This document shows, one piece after another, positions 34,528-43,221 of a DNA stretch of 64,000 nt. This stretch comes from DATCMU01 sp036563245 (GTDB taxonomy: Bacteria; Pseudomonadota; Alphaproteobacteria; Rhizobiales; Devosiaceae): contig DATCMU010000053.1 in NCBI GenBank assembly GCA_036563245.1, forward strand, positions 1 to 64,000. Direction: 5' to 3'. Position 1 is the stretch's first letter; each line of letters opens with the position of its first letter. The notes under the pieces are model-generated. The model was not told the DNA's origin, made no database searches, and saw only the letters and a program-made list of their open reading frames with translations. Position numbers and translations under genes: made by a program.

Positions 34528-34556
34528 ACTAGTTTTGAATCATTCTAAACTAGTTT
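34526..34556. promoter_or_regulatory. Tandem operator array of the SUF operon with Irr-box-like centre
   Basis: Two identical palindromes AAACTAGTTT (34526-34535 and 34547-34556) lie 21 bases apart, two helical turns. Between and overlapping them, minus-strand TTTAGAATGATTCAAAA (34549-34533) matches the Irr iron-control element TTTAGAA-N3-TTCTAAA with one mismatch. The array lies at about +4 to +34 of the predicted start, a repressor-type position. The regulator is not identified. Confidence 0.6.
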
Positions 34557-34566
34557 TCTAAGCTTA

Positions 34567-34595
34567 CTTGTAGGTACCCTCGGCCTGTTCGTCAA
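34567..34595 (-). promoter_or_regulatory. Sigma-70-type promoter of the SUF operon
   Basis: Minus-strand TTGACG (34595-34590), exactly 17 bases, TACAAG (34572-34567). Predicted transcription start near 34560, giving a leader of about 137 bases before the first desulfurase. Confidence 0.7.
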
Positions 34596-34662
34596 GCCGG
34601 GTCAAACGTCATCTGGCCCGCGGCGCTTCGTGCCGCCACGCCATCGGTTAGGGAAGTGCTCA

Positions 34663-35325
34663 ATGCCGGAAGTCATCTTCAACGGGCCCGCGGGTCGCAT
34701 CGAGGGGCGCTACCAACCGGGCAAGGAGGCCAATGCGCCGGTGGCGATCGTGCTGCATCCGCACCCCGAGTTCGGCGGCACGATGAACAACCAGATCGTC
34801 TATCACCTGTTCTACATGTTCGCGAAGCGCGGCTTTGCGGTGTTGCGCTTCAACTCGCGGGGCGTCGGCCGTTCGCAGGGCATGTTCGACCATGGCGTCG
34901 GCGAACTCTCGGATGCGGCGGCAGCGCTGGACTGGCTGCAAACCCTCAATCGGGAAAGCCGAGGCTGCTGGATCGCCGGTTTCTCGTTCGGCGCATGGAT
35001 CGGCATGCAGTTGCTGATGCGGCGGCCGGAAGTCGAAGGCTTCATCTCGGTTGCCCCGCCGGAAAACCTCTACGATTTCTCGTTCCTGGCGCCGTGCCCT
35101 TCCTCAGGGCTCATCATTCATGGCGACCGGGACCGCGTTGCCCCGCCGCAGGCGGTCCAGAAGTTGGTGGACAAGCTCAAGACACAGAAGGGCATCACCA
35201 TCGAGCAGCAGATGGTGGAAGGCGCCAACCACTTCTTCGAGAACAAGACGGATGAACTGATCGAGCGCTGCGGGGAATATCTGGACCGGCGCCGCGCCGA
35301 GATCGCCGCGGGCAAGGGCCGCTGA
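34663..35325 (+). CDS. Alpha/beta hydrolase
   Basis: 220 residues from ATG 34663 with GGGAAG upstream; the longer frame lacks support. Fold markers: HPHPEFGGTMNNQIVYH near the N terminus (oxyanion region), nucleophile elbow GFSFGAWIG with Ser, DRDRVAPP (acid-region loop) and ANHFF with the catalytic His. It resembles the COG2945-type small bacterial hydrolases of unknown substrate. It is divergent from the SUF operon and ends 4 bases before tyrS, so the pair is probably co-transcribed. Confidence 0.9.
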   Translation: MPEVIFNGPAGRIEGRYQPGKEANAPVAIVLHPHPEFGGTMNNQIVYHLFYMFAKRGFAVLRFNSRGVGRSQGMFDHGVGELSDAAAALDWLQTLNRESRGCWIAGFSFGAWIGMQLLMRRPEVEGFISVAPPENLYDFSFLAPCPSSGLIIHGDRDRVAPPQAVQKLVDKLKTQKGITIEQQMVEGANHFFENKTDELIERCGEYLDRRRAEIAAGKGR

Positions 35326-35329
35326 TTCC

Positions 35330-36574
35330 ATGTCGCAGTTCCGGTCCGATTTTCTGCGCGTCCTTGAGGAGCGCGGATTCATCCACCAGATCTCGGATCC
35401 CGAGGGGCTGGATCAGGCGTGCAGTTCGGGCATGGTCACAGCCTATGTAGGCTATGACGCTACCGCGCCAAGCCTGCATATCGGCAACCTGTTGTCGATC
35501 ATGATGCTCCACTGGTTCCAGCAGACCGGGCACCGACCGATCGCGCTGATGGGCGGTGGGACGACGATGGTGGGCGATCCCTCGGGCAAGGACGCGCAGC
35601 GCAAACTGCTGACCCCCGATGCAATCGCTAACAACATCGCGGGAATTCGCCAGACCTTTGCAAAATTCCTGCGCTTTGGCGACACCGGCAATGACGCACT
35701 GATCGCCAACAACGCCGACTGGCTGCTCGATCTGAAATATGTCGATTTCCTGCGCGAAATCGGCAGGCATTTCTCGATCAACCGCATGCTGACTTTCGAT
35801 TCGGTGAAGCTCAGGCTCGAACGCGAGCAGCCGCTGAGCTTCCTCGAATTCAACTACATGATCCTGCAGGCCTACGATTTCGTCGAACTCAACAAGCGTT
35901 TCGATTGCCGCCTGCAGATGGGCGGCTCCGACCAGTGGGGAAATATCGTCAACGGCATCGACCTGGGCCGCCGGGTCAACGAGGCAGAGCTGTTCGCACT
36001 CACATGCCCGCTGCTCACAACCTCATCGGGCGCAAAGATGGGCAAGAGCGTCGATGGGGCGATCTGGCTCGATGCCGCGCTGAAGTCGCCCTATGACTAC
36101 TGGCAGTACTGGCGCAACACCGAAGACGCTGATGTCGAGCGCTTCCTCAAGCTCTATACCGTTCTGCCGCTCGACGAGATCGGCCGCGTGGTCGCCGGAG
36201 ATATCAACGAGGCCAAGAAGCGGCTGGCCACGGAAGCAACCGCGCTCGCCCATGGCCCCGAAGCCGCGGCAGAGGCGGCCGAGACCGCACGCGCCACCTT
36301 CGAGACTGGCGCGCTCGACCTCTCGCTCCCCACTGTCGAGATTGCCCGCACCGAACTCAATTCGGGGCTTGGCGTGTTGGCGGCATGTGTCACCACGGGC
36401 CTTGCGGCCTCGAACGGCGAGGCACGGCGGCATGTAAAGTCCGGCGCGGTGCGCATCAATGATCGCTTGGTCGAGGACGACCGCCTGAGCGTCGATGCGT
36501 CGCATCTGCTCCCCGAGGGCGTCATCAAGATTTCGGTCGGCAAGAAAAAACACGCGCTCATCCGCCCGATCTGA
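35330..36574 (+). CDS. tyrS: Tyrosyl-tRNA synthetase
   Basis: Class I aminoacyl-tRNA synthetase that charges tRNA-Tyr. 414 residues. HIGH motif as SLHIGN near residue 49, GGSDQWGNIVNG in the tyrosine pocket and KMSKS as KMGKS in SSGAKMGKSVDG. A C-terminal S4 RNA-binding domain (about 350-414, VKSGAVRINDRLVED) completes the protein. The adjacent SUF operon and hydrolase form a neighbourhood seen in other alphaproteobacteria. Confidence 0.97.
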   Translation: MSQFRSDFLRVLEERGFIHQISDPEGLDQACSSGMVTAYVGYDATAPSLHIGNLLSIMMLHWFQQTGHRPIALMGGGTTMVGDPSGKDAQRKLLTPDAIANNIAGIRQTFAKFLRFGDTGNDALIANNADWLLDLKYVDFLREIGRHFSINRMLTFDSVKLRLEREQPLSFLEFNYMILQAYDFVELNKRFDCRLQMGGSDQWGNIVNGIDLGRRVNEAELFALTCPLLTTSSGAKMGKSVDGAIWLDAALKSPYDYWQYWRNTEDADVERFLKLYTVLPLDEIGRVVAGDINEAKKRLATEATALAHGPEAAAEAAETARATFETGALDLSLPTVEIARTELNSGLGVLAACVTTGLAASNGEARRHVKSGAVRINDRLVEDDRLSVDASHLLPEGVIKISVGKKKHALIRPI

Positions 36575-36698
36575 CCGGACCATGGCACGTCTTGATGGAC
36601 TCAAGACGCATGGCCCAGGTCATTGCATAGTCGCATGTTCGAAACGGAAAACCGGTGCCCGCATTTCCTGAACATGCCCTAGCCACACAGGCTTGGAG

Positions 36699-39600
36699 TT
36701 ATTGCCCCGAAACGTCCGGCGTCTGCGTGGTCGCGGGCTTTCGCTTGTCGTCCTCGGCGCGGAACTCGAACAGCGAGCGGAATAGGCCCGGTACCAGCAT
36801 CGAGGCGGGATTGACCAGGAATTTGGGCTTGTCCAGGTCTCCCCGGATGGCGAAGGTCACCCCGAGCAGGCCTTCGCCGTCGCGGCCGCCGATCAGCCGT
36901 CCCACGATCGGCAGCTTCTGGAAGATCGAGTTGACCCCGAACAACGGCACATAGGTCCCCACCAGATCGTACTGACGGGTCTTGGTGTAGATCGCACCGT
37001 GCATGGTGCCTCCCACAGAATCGCCGGAGAGCACGAGATCCTTGACGTCAATCTTGTCGGCCGTGTGCACGAAATGTACGCGGCCATGCTTGAACGTCAC
37101 GCGGTTGTCGCGGTCGATCAGGTTGCGTGAGTCCTTATGATTGCCGAGGATCTGGGCGATATTCGCCTCATCCACGACCGCGAAGTCGTGAAGATCGAAC
37201 TCGCCGGTATCGGTCTTGTTGGTCGAATTCGTGTTGATGACAAGGCTGCCCTTGCCGCCCAGAAGCCTTGGATAGATGCCGGCGAAGCGCAGCATCGTCC
37301 CCATGTCGTTGAAGGCCACCGACGTCACGCGCCCGTTCGGCAGCTCGTTGGTGGTTATCGAGACGCTCTTCTCGCCGCCGAGTTGCGCCTGCATCTCGAT
37401 ATGCTGCATGTCCGAACCACGCATGGTCAGGTTGAGATCGAGATTGTAGGCGGTCGTCTTGTAGAACCCGAGCGCCTGCTTGAGCTGGATATCGAGCTGG
37501 AGCGCGAAATCGGTTGGCGTCTGCCCACGCGCCAGGCCCGAGTCCGGGCCAAGGCCCAGGAACCGCTTCAGCATCGGCTTGAGGTCCATCTGGTCGCCCC
37601 TCAGGCGAACCGAATAGCCATCGCGCAGCGGCGTGATCGCCAGTTGGGCCTTGTCACCGGGATTGAGGGTGAAATTGGAGAACTCGGCCGACTCCAGCCC
37701 CTTTTCGTCGTCGAACACCAGGCTTCCGGCCAGATCGACGTCACCGAAGCCCAGGCGAATATGGCTGACCTCATAGCGATGGCCGTCCTGGCGGATTTCA
37801 GCCTCGAGCGTCCCCGGGATACCCGCGGGCTTGCTGATCCCGAGATCCTTGATCACAAGGTCCGCATTCTTGAGATCGATGGCGATCTGCAGGCTGTCGT
37901 CCGCCATCGGACGCGCGACGAAGCGAACCGATCCGGTCAGGAATTGACCGGCGTCGAAGCCCATCGACTTGAGTTCCTTGACGTCCACGGTCGAGGACAT
38001 CAGCACGGAGGGATCCGCGTCCGGCGCGCTTTCAAGCACGATATCGGCGGCGATGCCGTCGACATTGGCCTGCCCGGTCACCCTGTATCCGGCCTGCGAC
38101 GCGGTAAACGACATCGCCCCGTCCTTGATCGCGTGGTCGCCGATGGGGGTCTTGGAGGAGAAATTGCGGACGGTGCCGTTGAGCGCATAGTCCATGCGGC
38201 TGAGCTCGGAATCCGCGCCCACGGTGATGGTGGAGACGACGGATACCTTGACGTCGCCGCTCAGGTCCTTGATCGGGACGCTGGTGGCGATGTCGCTGGG
38301 CAGCCGCAGTTTTCCCGGGCCCGAACCGGTCATGTCGACAAGCGCAGGCAGGTCTCCCGTCACATCGCCGGACAACTCGAAGGTCAGCGGCTTGGCCGCG
38401 GTGTTGTCGATCACGAAGGCGGCGTTGGCGACCTTGACGTCGCCACTTGGGTTCTTGATCGTCGCGCCATCGAAGGAAACCGTGAGATTGTTGTCGCGCA
38501 CCTTGACGCGGGTATGGCCGGACACGTCGACGGGCTTCATTCCCTCCATGGGCACGAAGCGCACGTCGCTGCCTTCAAGATCGATGCGCATGCCGTTTTG
38601 TGGAATCGGCTTTTCTTCGCCGCCCACGCCGAGCGTGCCGACCGGGAAGGAAAACCGCATCGATGCTGTGTCGACCTTGCCAGTCTGCACGTTCTTGACG
38701 AACCAGTCGCGGGCGCCCGGCGCCAGGAAATAGGGCCACAAGCGCTTGAGATCGTCGGCTGACGCGCCCGCGCCGGACAGGCTGAGGTCGATCCCCAACC
38801 CCTTGCGCAACATGTCCACGCGGCCCTTGGCGATCAGGTTCACGCCTGGGCGCGACACCACGAGCTTGTCGATGCCGAGGGCACCGTAAAGCGGCGCGGA
38901 CCATCCGTGATATTCGATTTCCGAATAGGATTGGGCCTGGGCCGGGAGGTCGTCTGGCTGCAGCTTGACATCGCGGGCAGTCACGGACACGGCCACCGTG
39001 GGTCCGAACAGGTCGTCCAGTCCCAGCACCAGCATTCCTGAAATGTCCGCGCTGCTCTTGCCGACCGAAACACCGACGTCGGTGAACCCGAACCGGGCAT
39101 CCTGCGGGGTCCATACCACGTCGAACGGCCGGGTCTCGACCGGGAAGAAGTCGTTCCGGATCCGCATCTGCGTGCCGGACATGTCGACATGGAACGTGCC
39201 GCCGGTCAGTTGCCTGTCGGGGCCGACGAATTTCAGGTCGGCTTCAAGCGTTCCCGCCCCCTTGATCGCAACCACCCCGTCGGGGTCGTCGATGAACGGC
39301 AGGAAATTGGAGAAATCCACATTATCCATACTGGCCGTCAGCCGCACGTCGCCATTGTCGGCCTGGGTGCGCGCGATGCGCCCGGTCAGGTGGCGCCCTC
39401 CAATGGTGGCACCGAAGGTTCCCCTGGTCGGGCCGCCGTCGAGGCGCGGCGCGATATCCAGGCTCACATCGGTATATTGCCGGAACAGCCCATACACGTT
39501 GTCGCTCATGTCGAGCGTGCCATCGCGGATCGTCAGGCGGGCGAAGCGGCCCTCGCGCGTCTGCGTGATGACGTTCTCGATGCCCCGCTCGATGGCCTTG

Positions 39601-40211
39601 AGGTTGAATTCCAGCCAGTCATTGTCCGAGCGCAGGTCGACACGGGATCCGCCGGGCCCCGAACCCTTGACGTCGATCCCCTTGGAGGAAATGCCGACCG
39701 CGGGGTAATTGTCCTCGCCGGCCAGTATCTTGACGACCGGCGGGCCGCCCTTTGGATCGTCCTCGATGCGGAAGCTCGACAGGCGCGGACCGAACAGGTC
39801 CTGGATGATCTGGATATGCGCACCCACCATGGTGATCGTTGCGCCGGGCTGGCCGATCAGCGCGCGAACCGGCGAGAAACCGATTTCGAGCGCCTTCATT
39901 TCCACGCGCGCGCCGCTGCCGCGATCGGTCAGGACAACAGGGCTGAACTGGATGACGGGCCAGAGCGGGCCTTCCAGGGCAACTGCGGTATCTCCCAGTT
40001 CGAGCGCGTAGGTCGAGGGCAATGTGGCCTGGACGAAGGCCTTGGCCTGATCGCGCAGGAATGGCGCCGGAATGGGCGCGATGGACAGTCGGATATAGAG
40101 CCCGACCAGAAGGACGATGAGCACGCCGAGCAGCCACAACGACGCGTGGCCGAGGTGGTGGTGCACGCCGCGGGGCGGCACGGACGGCAATGGGCGGGCA
40201 GCTTCCGTCAC
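36699..40211 (-). CDS. Large AsmA-like (YhdP/DUF3971-type) membrane-anchored protein
   Basis: 1,170 residues from GTG 40211, chosen for the upstream AAGG and because upstream residues look non-coding. One N-terminal anchor (about 22-42, WLLGVLIVLLVGLYIRL), then a very long beta-rich periplasmic body typical of AsmA/YhdP/TamB lipid-bridge proteins: an AsmA-like start and a C-terminal AsmA_2-type module (GTMHGAIYTKTRQYDLVGTY, NSIFQKLPIVGRLIGG). In E. coli YhdP, TamB and YdbH move phospholipids to the outer membrane; a similar role here is inference. It converges with tyrS and is divergent from bcp. Confidence 0.88.
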   Translation of the reverse strand: MTEAARPLPSVPPRGVHHHLGHASLWLLGVLIVLLVGLYIRLSIAPIPAPFLRDQAKAFVQATLPSTYALELGDTAVALEGPLWPVIQFSPVVLTDRGSGARVEMKALEIGFSPVRALIGQPGATITMVGAHIQIIQDLFGPRLSSFRIEDDPKGGPPVVKILAGEDNYPAVGISSKGIDVKGSGPGGSRVDLRSDNDWLEFNLKAIERGIENVITQTREGRFARLTIRDGTLDMSDNVYGLFRQYTDVSLDIAPRLDGGPTRGTFGATIGGRHLTGRIARTQADNGDVRLTASMDNVDFSNFLPFIDDPDGVVAIKGAGTLEADLKFVGPDRQLTGGTFHVDMSGTQMRIRNDFFPVETRPFDVVWTPQDARFGFTDVGVSVGKSSADISGMLVLGLDDLFGPTVAVSVTARDVKLQPDDLPAQAQSYSEIEYHGWSAPLYGALGIDKLVVSRPGVNLIAKGRVDMLRKGLGIDLSLSGAGASADDLKRLWPYFLAPGARDWFVKNVQTGKVDTASMRFSFPVGTLGVGGEEKPIPQNGMRIDLEGSDVRFVPMEGMKPVDVSGHTRVKVRDNNLTVSFDGATIKNPSGDVKVANAAFVIDNTAAKPLTFELSGDVTGDLPALVDMTGSGPGKLRLPSDIATSVPIKDLSGDVKVSVVSTITVGADSELSRMDYALNGTVRNFSSKTPIGDHAIKDGAMSFTASQAGYRVTGQANVDGIAADIVLESAPDADPSVLMSSTVDVKELKSMGFDAGQFLTGSVRFVARPMADDSLQIAIDLKNADLVIKDLGISKPAGIPGTLEAEIRQDGHRYEVSHIRLGFGDVDLAGSLVFDDEKGLESAEFSNFTLNPGDKAQLAITPLRDGYSVRLRGDQMDLKPMLKRFLGLGPDSGLARGQTPTDFALQLDIQLKQALGFYKTTAYNLDLNLTMRGSDMQHIEMQAQLGGEKSVSITTNELPNGRVTSVAFNDMGTMLRFAGIYPRLLGGKGSLVINTNSTNKTDTGEFDLHDFAVVDEANIAQILGNHKDSRNLIDRDNRVTFKHGRVHFVHTADKIDVKDLVLSGDSVGGTMHGAIYTKTRQYDLVGTYVPLFGVNSIFQKLPIVGRLIGGRDGEGLLGVTFAIRGDLDKPKFLVNPASMLVPGLFRSLFEFRAEDDKRKPATTQTPDVSGQ

Positions 40212-40411
40212 ACTTCGCCTTCTGCAAGAAACAAGGGGAACGCCGGTTGCAGCCCGGCTGTTTCGTCGTCGCGCGGATGCGGCAGCTCCCTGCTGGCAGG
40301 GCGGCTTGCAACCCGCGGCCCTATTGCCCAAAGATGCGGGCTGGAATATGGCACCCCTCGATCCTCCCGCGGATCCGACCTCTCCCTTTCGAGCAAAAGA
40401 GAGCGGCCCAA

Positions 40412-40891
40412 ATGAGCATTCTCGAAGCCGGCGCCGAAGCGCCCGATTTCATCCTTGAGACCGACGGCGGCCCTGCGTTCCGGCTTTCGGAACATCGCGA
40501 CCGGCTGGTCGTTCTCTACTTCTATCCGGAAGACGATACTCCGGCATGCACAATAGAAAATAACGAATTCACCGCACTCGCACAGGCTTTTGACGACGCT
40601 GGGGCAATTCTGGTCGGCATTTCCCCTGACAGCGTGTCAAAACACGCCAAATTCCGTAGCAAGCACGGTCTCACGACGATTCTGGCGTCCGATCCAGACC
40701 GTGAAGTCATAGGGAAATATGGCGTCTGGGGCGAGAAACTCAACTATGGGCGGCGTTACATGGGACTGATTCGCTCGACATTCCTGATCGGCCACGATGG
40801 CAGGATCGCGCAGTCCTGGGTCGTACGCAGGACCAAGGGCCATGCCGAAAAGGTGCTCGCAGCGACCAGGGATTACGCAAGTCAGGCCTGA
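40412..40891 (+). CDS. bcp: Peroxiredoxin of the BCP/PrxQ family, single cysteine
   Basis: Thiol peroxidase of 159 residues from ATG 40412. The catalytic motif is PEDDTPACT with peroxidatic Cys46; the usual Gly before Cys is Ala. No other cysteine exists in the protein, so the resolving cysteine found five residues later in E. coli BCP is missing and it must work as a 1-Cys enzyme. GISPDSVSKHAKFRSKHGL and WVVRRTKGHAEKVL are family blocks. Divergent from the AsmA-like gene. Confidence 0.94.
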   Translation: MSILEAGAEAPDFILETDGGPAFRLSEHRDRLVVLYFYPEDDTPACTIENNEFTALAQAFDDAGAILVGISPDSVSKHAKFRSKHGLTTILASDPDREVIGKYGVWGEKLNYGRRYMGLIRSTFLIGHDGRIAQSWVVRRTKGHAEKVLAATRDYASQA

Positions 40892-40973
40892 TCCCCGGGA
40901 AATCCGCTACGGATTTCGGCTTTGTTAACCATAGTCGGTAACCATCACCGAACGGTCAGTATGCGTTCGGGAG

Positions 40974-42164
40974 ATGGTCGCCGTGAGCAAGCGTGATCAT
41001 ACCAAGCCATTCAATAGTCCTGCCACGCAGAGGCACGGGGTCACGCAAAAGGGCAAGCCCGTGGTTTCCGCGGGTCTGTTCTATGCCCTTGCGGCCGTGC
41101 TGCTGACGACAAATGTCGTCACGCTGGTTGCTCTGTTCATGAGCCCGGACATCGCCAATCTGTTCGGTGGCAACCGCGGGCGGGATTTCGCCGCCTACGA
41201 AGATCGCATCACCCAATTACGGCTTGAGGTGGATCGCCTTCATTCCCGCCAGTACGCCCAGGCCGGCGACATCAACCTGCAACTGCAGGAACTCGCCCAG
41301 CAGCAGGAACAGCTTGTCGAACAGCATCAGTATGTCCGCGCACTTGCACAGAAGGCCAAGGCGCTGGGCATCAAGACCTCTTCGGTGCCCGATGCGCCCG
41401 CAGCAAGCAAGACGGATCCGCTGATTACGGGCGCGATCAGCCAGAGTCCCGATGCCGCGAACAGCCTTGCGGCGGTGTCGCAGCAGGTCAAGTCGATGAT
41501 GGACGATTCGCGTTCGGCCTTGCTGGCGCTCTCGACGGAAGCAGGCAGGCAGGCCGACAAGATTGTCGCAGGGCTCAAGACCGTTGGGATCAGTCCCGCG
41601 CTGCCAAGCGGAGACAGCACTGCGATGGGCGGACCCTACGAACCGCCCAAACTGGACGGGCTGGACGATGAGTCGATCGTCGACGATGCCAACAACGTGA
41701 TTGCGGCCCTCGGCCGGTTCAAGGCGGCGCGCAGCGCGCTCCGGGCAGCTCCTGTGACGACCCCCATTCACGGATCGTTCCGTTTTACCTCGCCTTTCGG
41801 CAACAGGCGCGATCCGTTCACCTCTCGCCTTGCCTTCCATCCCGGGCTCGATCTGGCCGCGCCGCGCGGCACCTCGGTCTATGCCGCCGGCGTCGGGACG
41901 GTCACTGAAGCCGGGTTGCATGGGGGCTACGGAAACATGGTCGAGATCGATCACGGCAACGGCGTGGTATCGATCTATGGGCATCTGTCGAAGATCATGA
42001 CGAGCGTGGGCGCCAAGGTCACCGCCGACACGCTGATCGGCGAGGTCGGATCGACCGGGCGCAGCACCGGTCCGCACCTGCATTTTGAATTGAGGCGCGA
42101 TGACAACGCTATAAACCCCTCGCCTTTCCTGGCAACCGGACGGAAGCTGCAGGCGTTTCTCTGA
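40974..42164 (+). CDS. Membrane-anchored M23 family peptidase
   Basis: 396 residues. N-terminal cytoplasmic tail (about 30 residues), one membrane helix (about 31-55), a coiled-coil region (about 75-130) and a C-terminal LytM/M23 domain with zinc ligands in HPGLDLAAP (HxxxD) and HLHFEL (HxH). The family includes cell-wall endopeptidases and EnvC/NlpD-like activators; with all ligands present an active endopeptidase is likely. GTG 40983 with GGGAG nine bases upstream is an alternative start. Upstream, TTAACCAT and GTAACCAT at 40925 and 40938 are a near-direct repeat of unknown meaning. Confidence 0.92.
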   Translation: MVAVSKRDHTKPFNSPATQRHGVTQKGKPVVSAGLFYALAAVLLTTNVVTLVALFMSPDIANLFGGNRGRDFAAYEDRITQLRLEVDRLHSRQYAQAGDINLQLQELAQQQEQLVEQHQYVRALAQKAKALGIKTSSVPDAPAASKTDPLITGAISQSPDAANSLAAVSQQVKSMMDDSRSALLALSTEAGRQADKIVAGLKTVGISPALPSGDSTAMGGPYEPPKLDGLDDESIVDDANNVIAALGRFKAARSALRAAPVTTPIHGSFRFTSPFGNRRDPFTSRLAFHPGLDLAAPRGTSVYAAGVGTVTEAGLHGGYGNMVEIDHGNGVVSIYGHLSKIMTSVGAKVTADTLIGEVGSTGRSTGPHLHFELRRDDNAINPSPFLATGRKLQAFL

Positions 42165-42337
42165 AGGGTTCGCGTCGAGCCGCCACAAAATACGGCATTA
42201 CCCCCTCTCCTGCCGTCGCTTGATTTGCGTGGCGGCGGATAGATTGGTGGCGTATTCTGTTGCACCTGCCTGGGGCGAATCCGATCGGAGATCGGCCGCC
42301 GAATCCCGGCATCCGAGCAGGTGGCGGGGTGGACGCA

Positions 42338-43150
42338 ATGCTGGAAACGGACAAGGTATTTGCCGGCTCAATTCCGGAAAACTACGACCGGAACATGGTG
42401 CCGCTGATCTTCGAACCCTATGCCGCCGACATCGCGCAACGAGCGGCATCCTTTTCGCCGTTGTCGGTTCTCGAGACGGCTGCGGGCACAGGTGTCGTGA
42501 CCCGGGCACTGGCGCAAGTACTTCCTGCTCGCGCGAACTATGTGGTCACCGACCTCAACCAGCCGATGCTCGACTATGCCGCATCCAGGCAGGCATCCGA
42601 CGCGCGTATCAGGTGGCGTCAGGCCGATGCCCTGGCCCTGCCGTTCGATGATTCGGTGTTCGATCTGGTTTGTTGCCAGTTCGGCGCGATGTTCTTTCCC
42701 GACCGCGTATCGGGGTATCGAGAAGCCCGGCGGGTTCTGAAGGCCGGCGGGCGCTTCCTGTTCAGCGTCTGGGATCGCATCGAGGAAAACGTGTTTGCCG
42801 ATGACGTGACGCAGACCCTGGCGCGGATATTTCCCAAAGACCCGCCTCGCTTTCTGGCCCTCACCCCACACGGCTACCACGACACGGCGCTGATCCGCCG
42901 GGAACTGGACGAAGCCGGTTTCTCTGAAGTGGCGATAGAGACGAAGGCCGAATTGAGCCGCGCGTCCTCGCCGCGCGTGCCGGCAGAAGCCTATTGCAAG
43001 GGCACTCTTCTTCGCAATGAAATCGAAGCGAGGGACGCGGCGAAGCTGGACCTTGCCACCGATCTTGCCGAAGCCGAGATCGCCAGCAGGCACGGCACCG
43101 GCGAAATCGCCGCCAAGATCCAGGCGCACATCATCACGGCCGTGGCCTGA
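42338..43150 (+). CDS. Class I SAM-dependent methyltransferase
   Basis: 270 residues from ATG 42338 (GGTGGA upstream); an upstream start at 42260 is possible but its residues look non-coding. Rossmann-fold motif I VLETAAGTGVVTRAL, motif II acidic DLNQPML, and FDLVCCQFGAMFFPD as motif IV, followed by REARRVLKAGGRFLFSVWD, as in the UbiE/COG2226 group. The substrate is unknown. Converges with prfB. Confidence 0.9.
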   Translation: MLETDKVFAGSIPENYDRNMVPLIFEPYAADIAQRAASFSPLSVLETAAGTGVVTRALAQVLPARANYVVTDLNQPMLDYAASRQASDARIRWRQADALALPFDDSVFDLVCCQFGAMFFPDRVSGYREARRVLKAGGRFLFSVWDRIEENVFADDVTQTLARIFPKDPPRFLALTPHGYHDTALIRRELDEAGFSEVAIETKAELSRASSPRVPAEAYCKGTLLRNEIEARDAAKLDLATDLAEAEIASRHGTGEIAAKIQAHIITAVA

Positions 43151-43221
43151 CACCTTCCGGGCGGTATTGAGCGGCGCCGCCGCGCCAGATCAAGGAGCGC
43201 CCCTGCCCCAGGCGCGAAACC

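Noticed and set aside
37137..38762. 541-codon plus-strand open frame inside the AsmA-like gene
   Set aside because: Shadow frame; the opposite strand has a signal anchor, family motifs and a supported start.
40921..40946. CtrA-binding site upstream of the M23 peptidase
   Set aside because: TTAACCAT is present but the second half does not give TTAA at the 7-base spacing; only a 13-base near-repeat TTAACCAT / GTAACCAT is seen.
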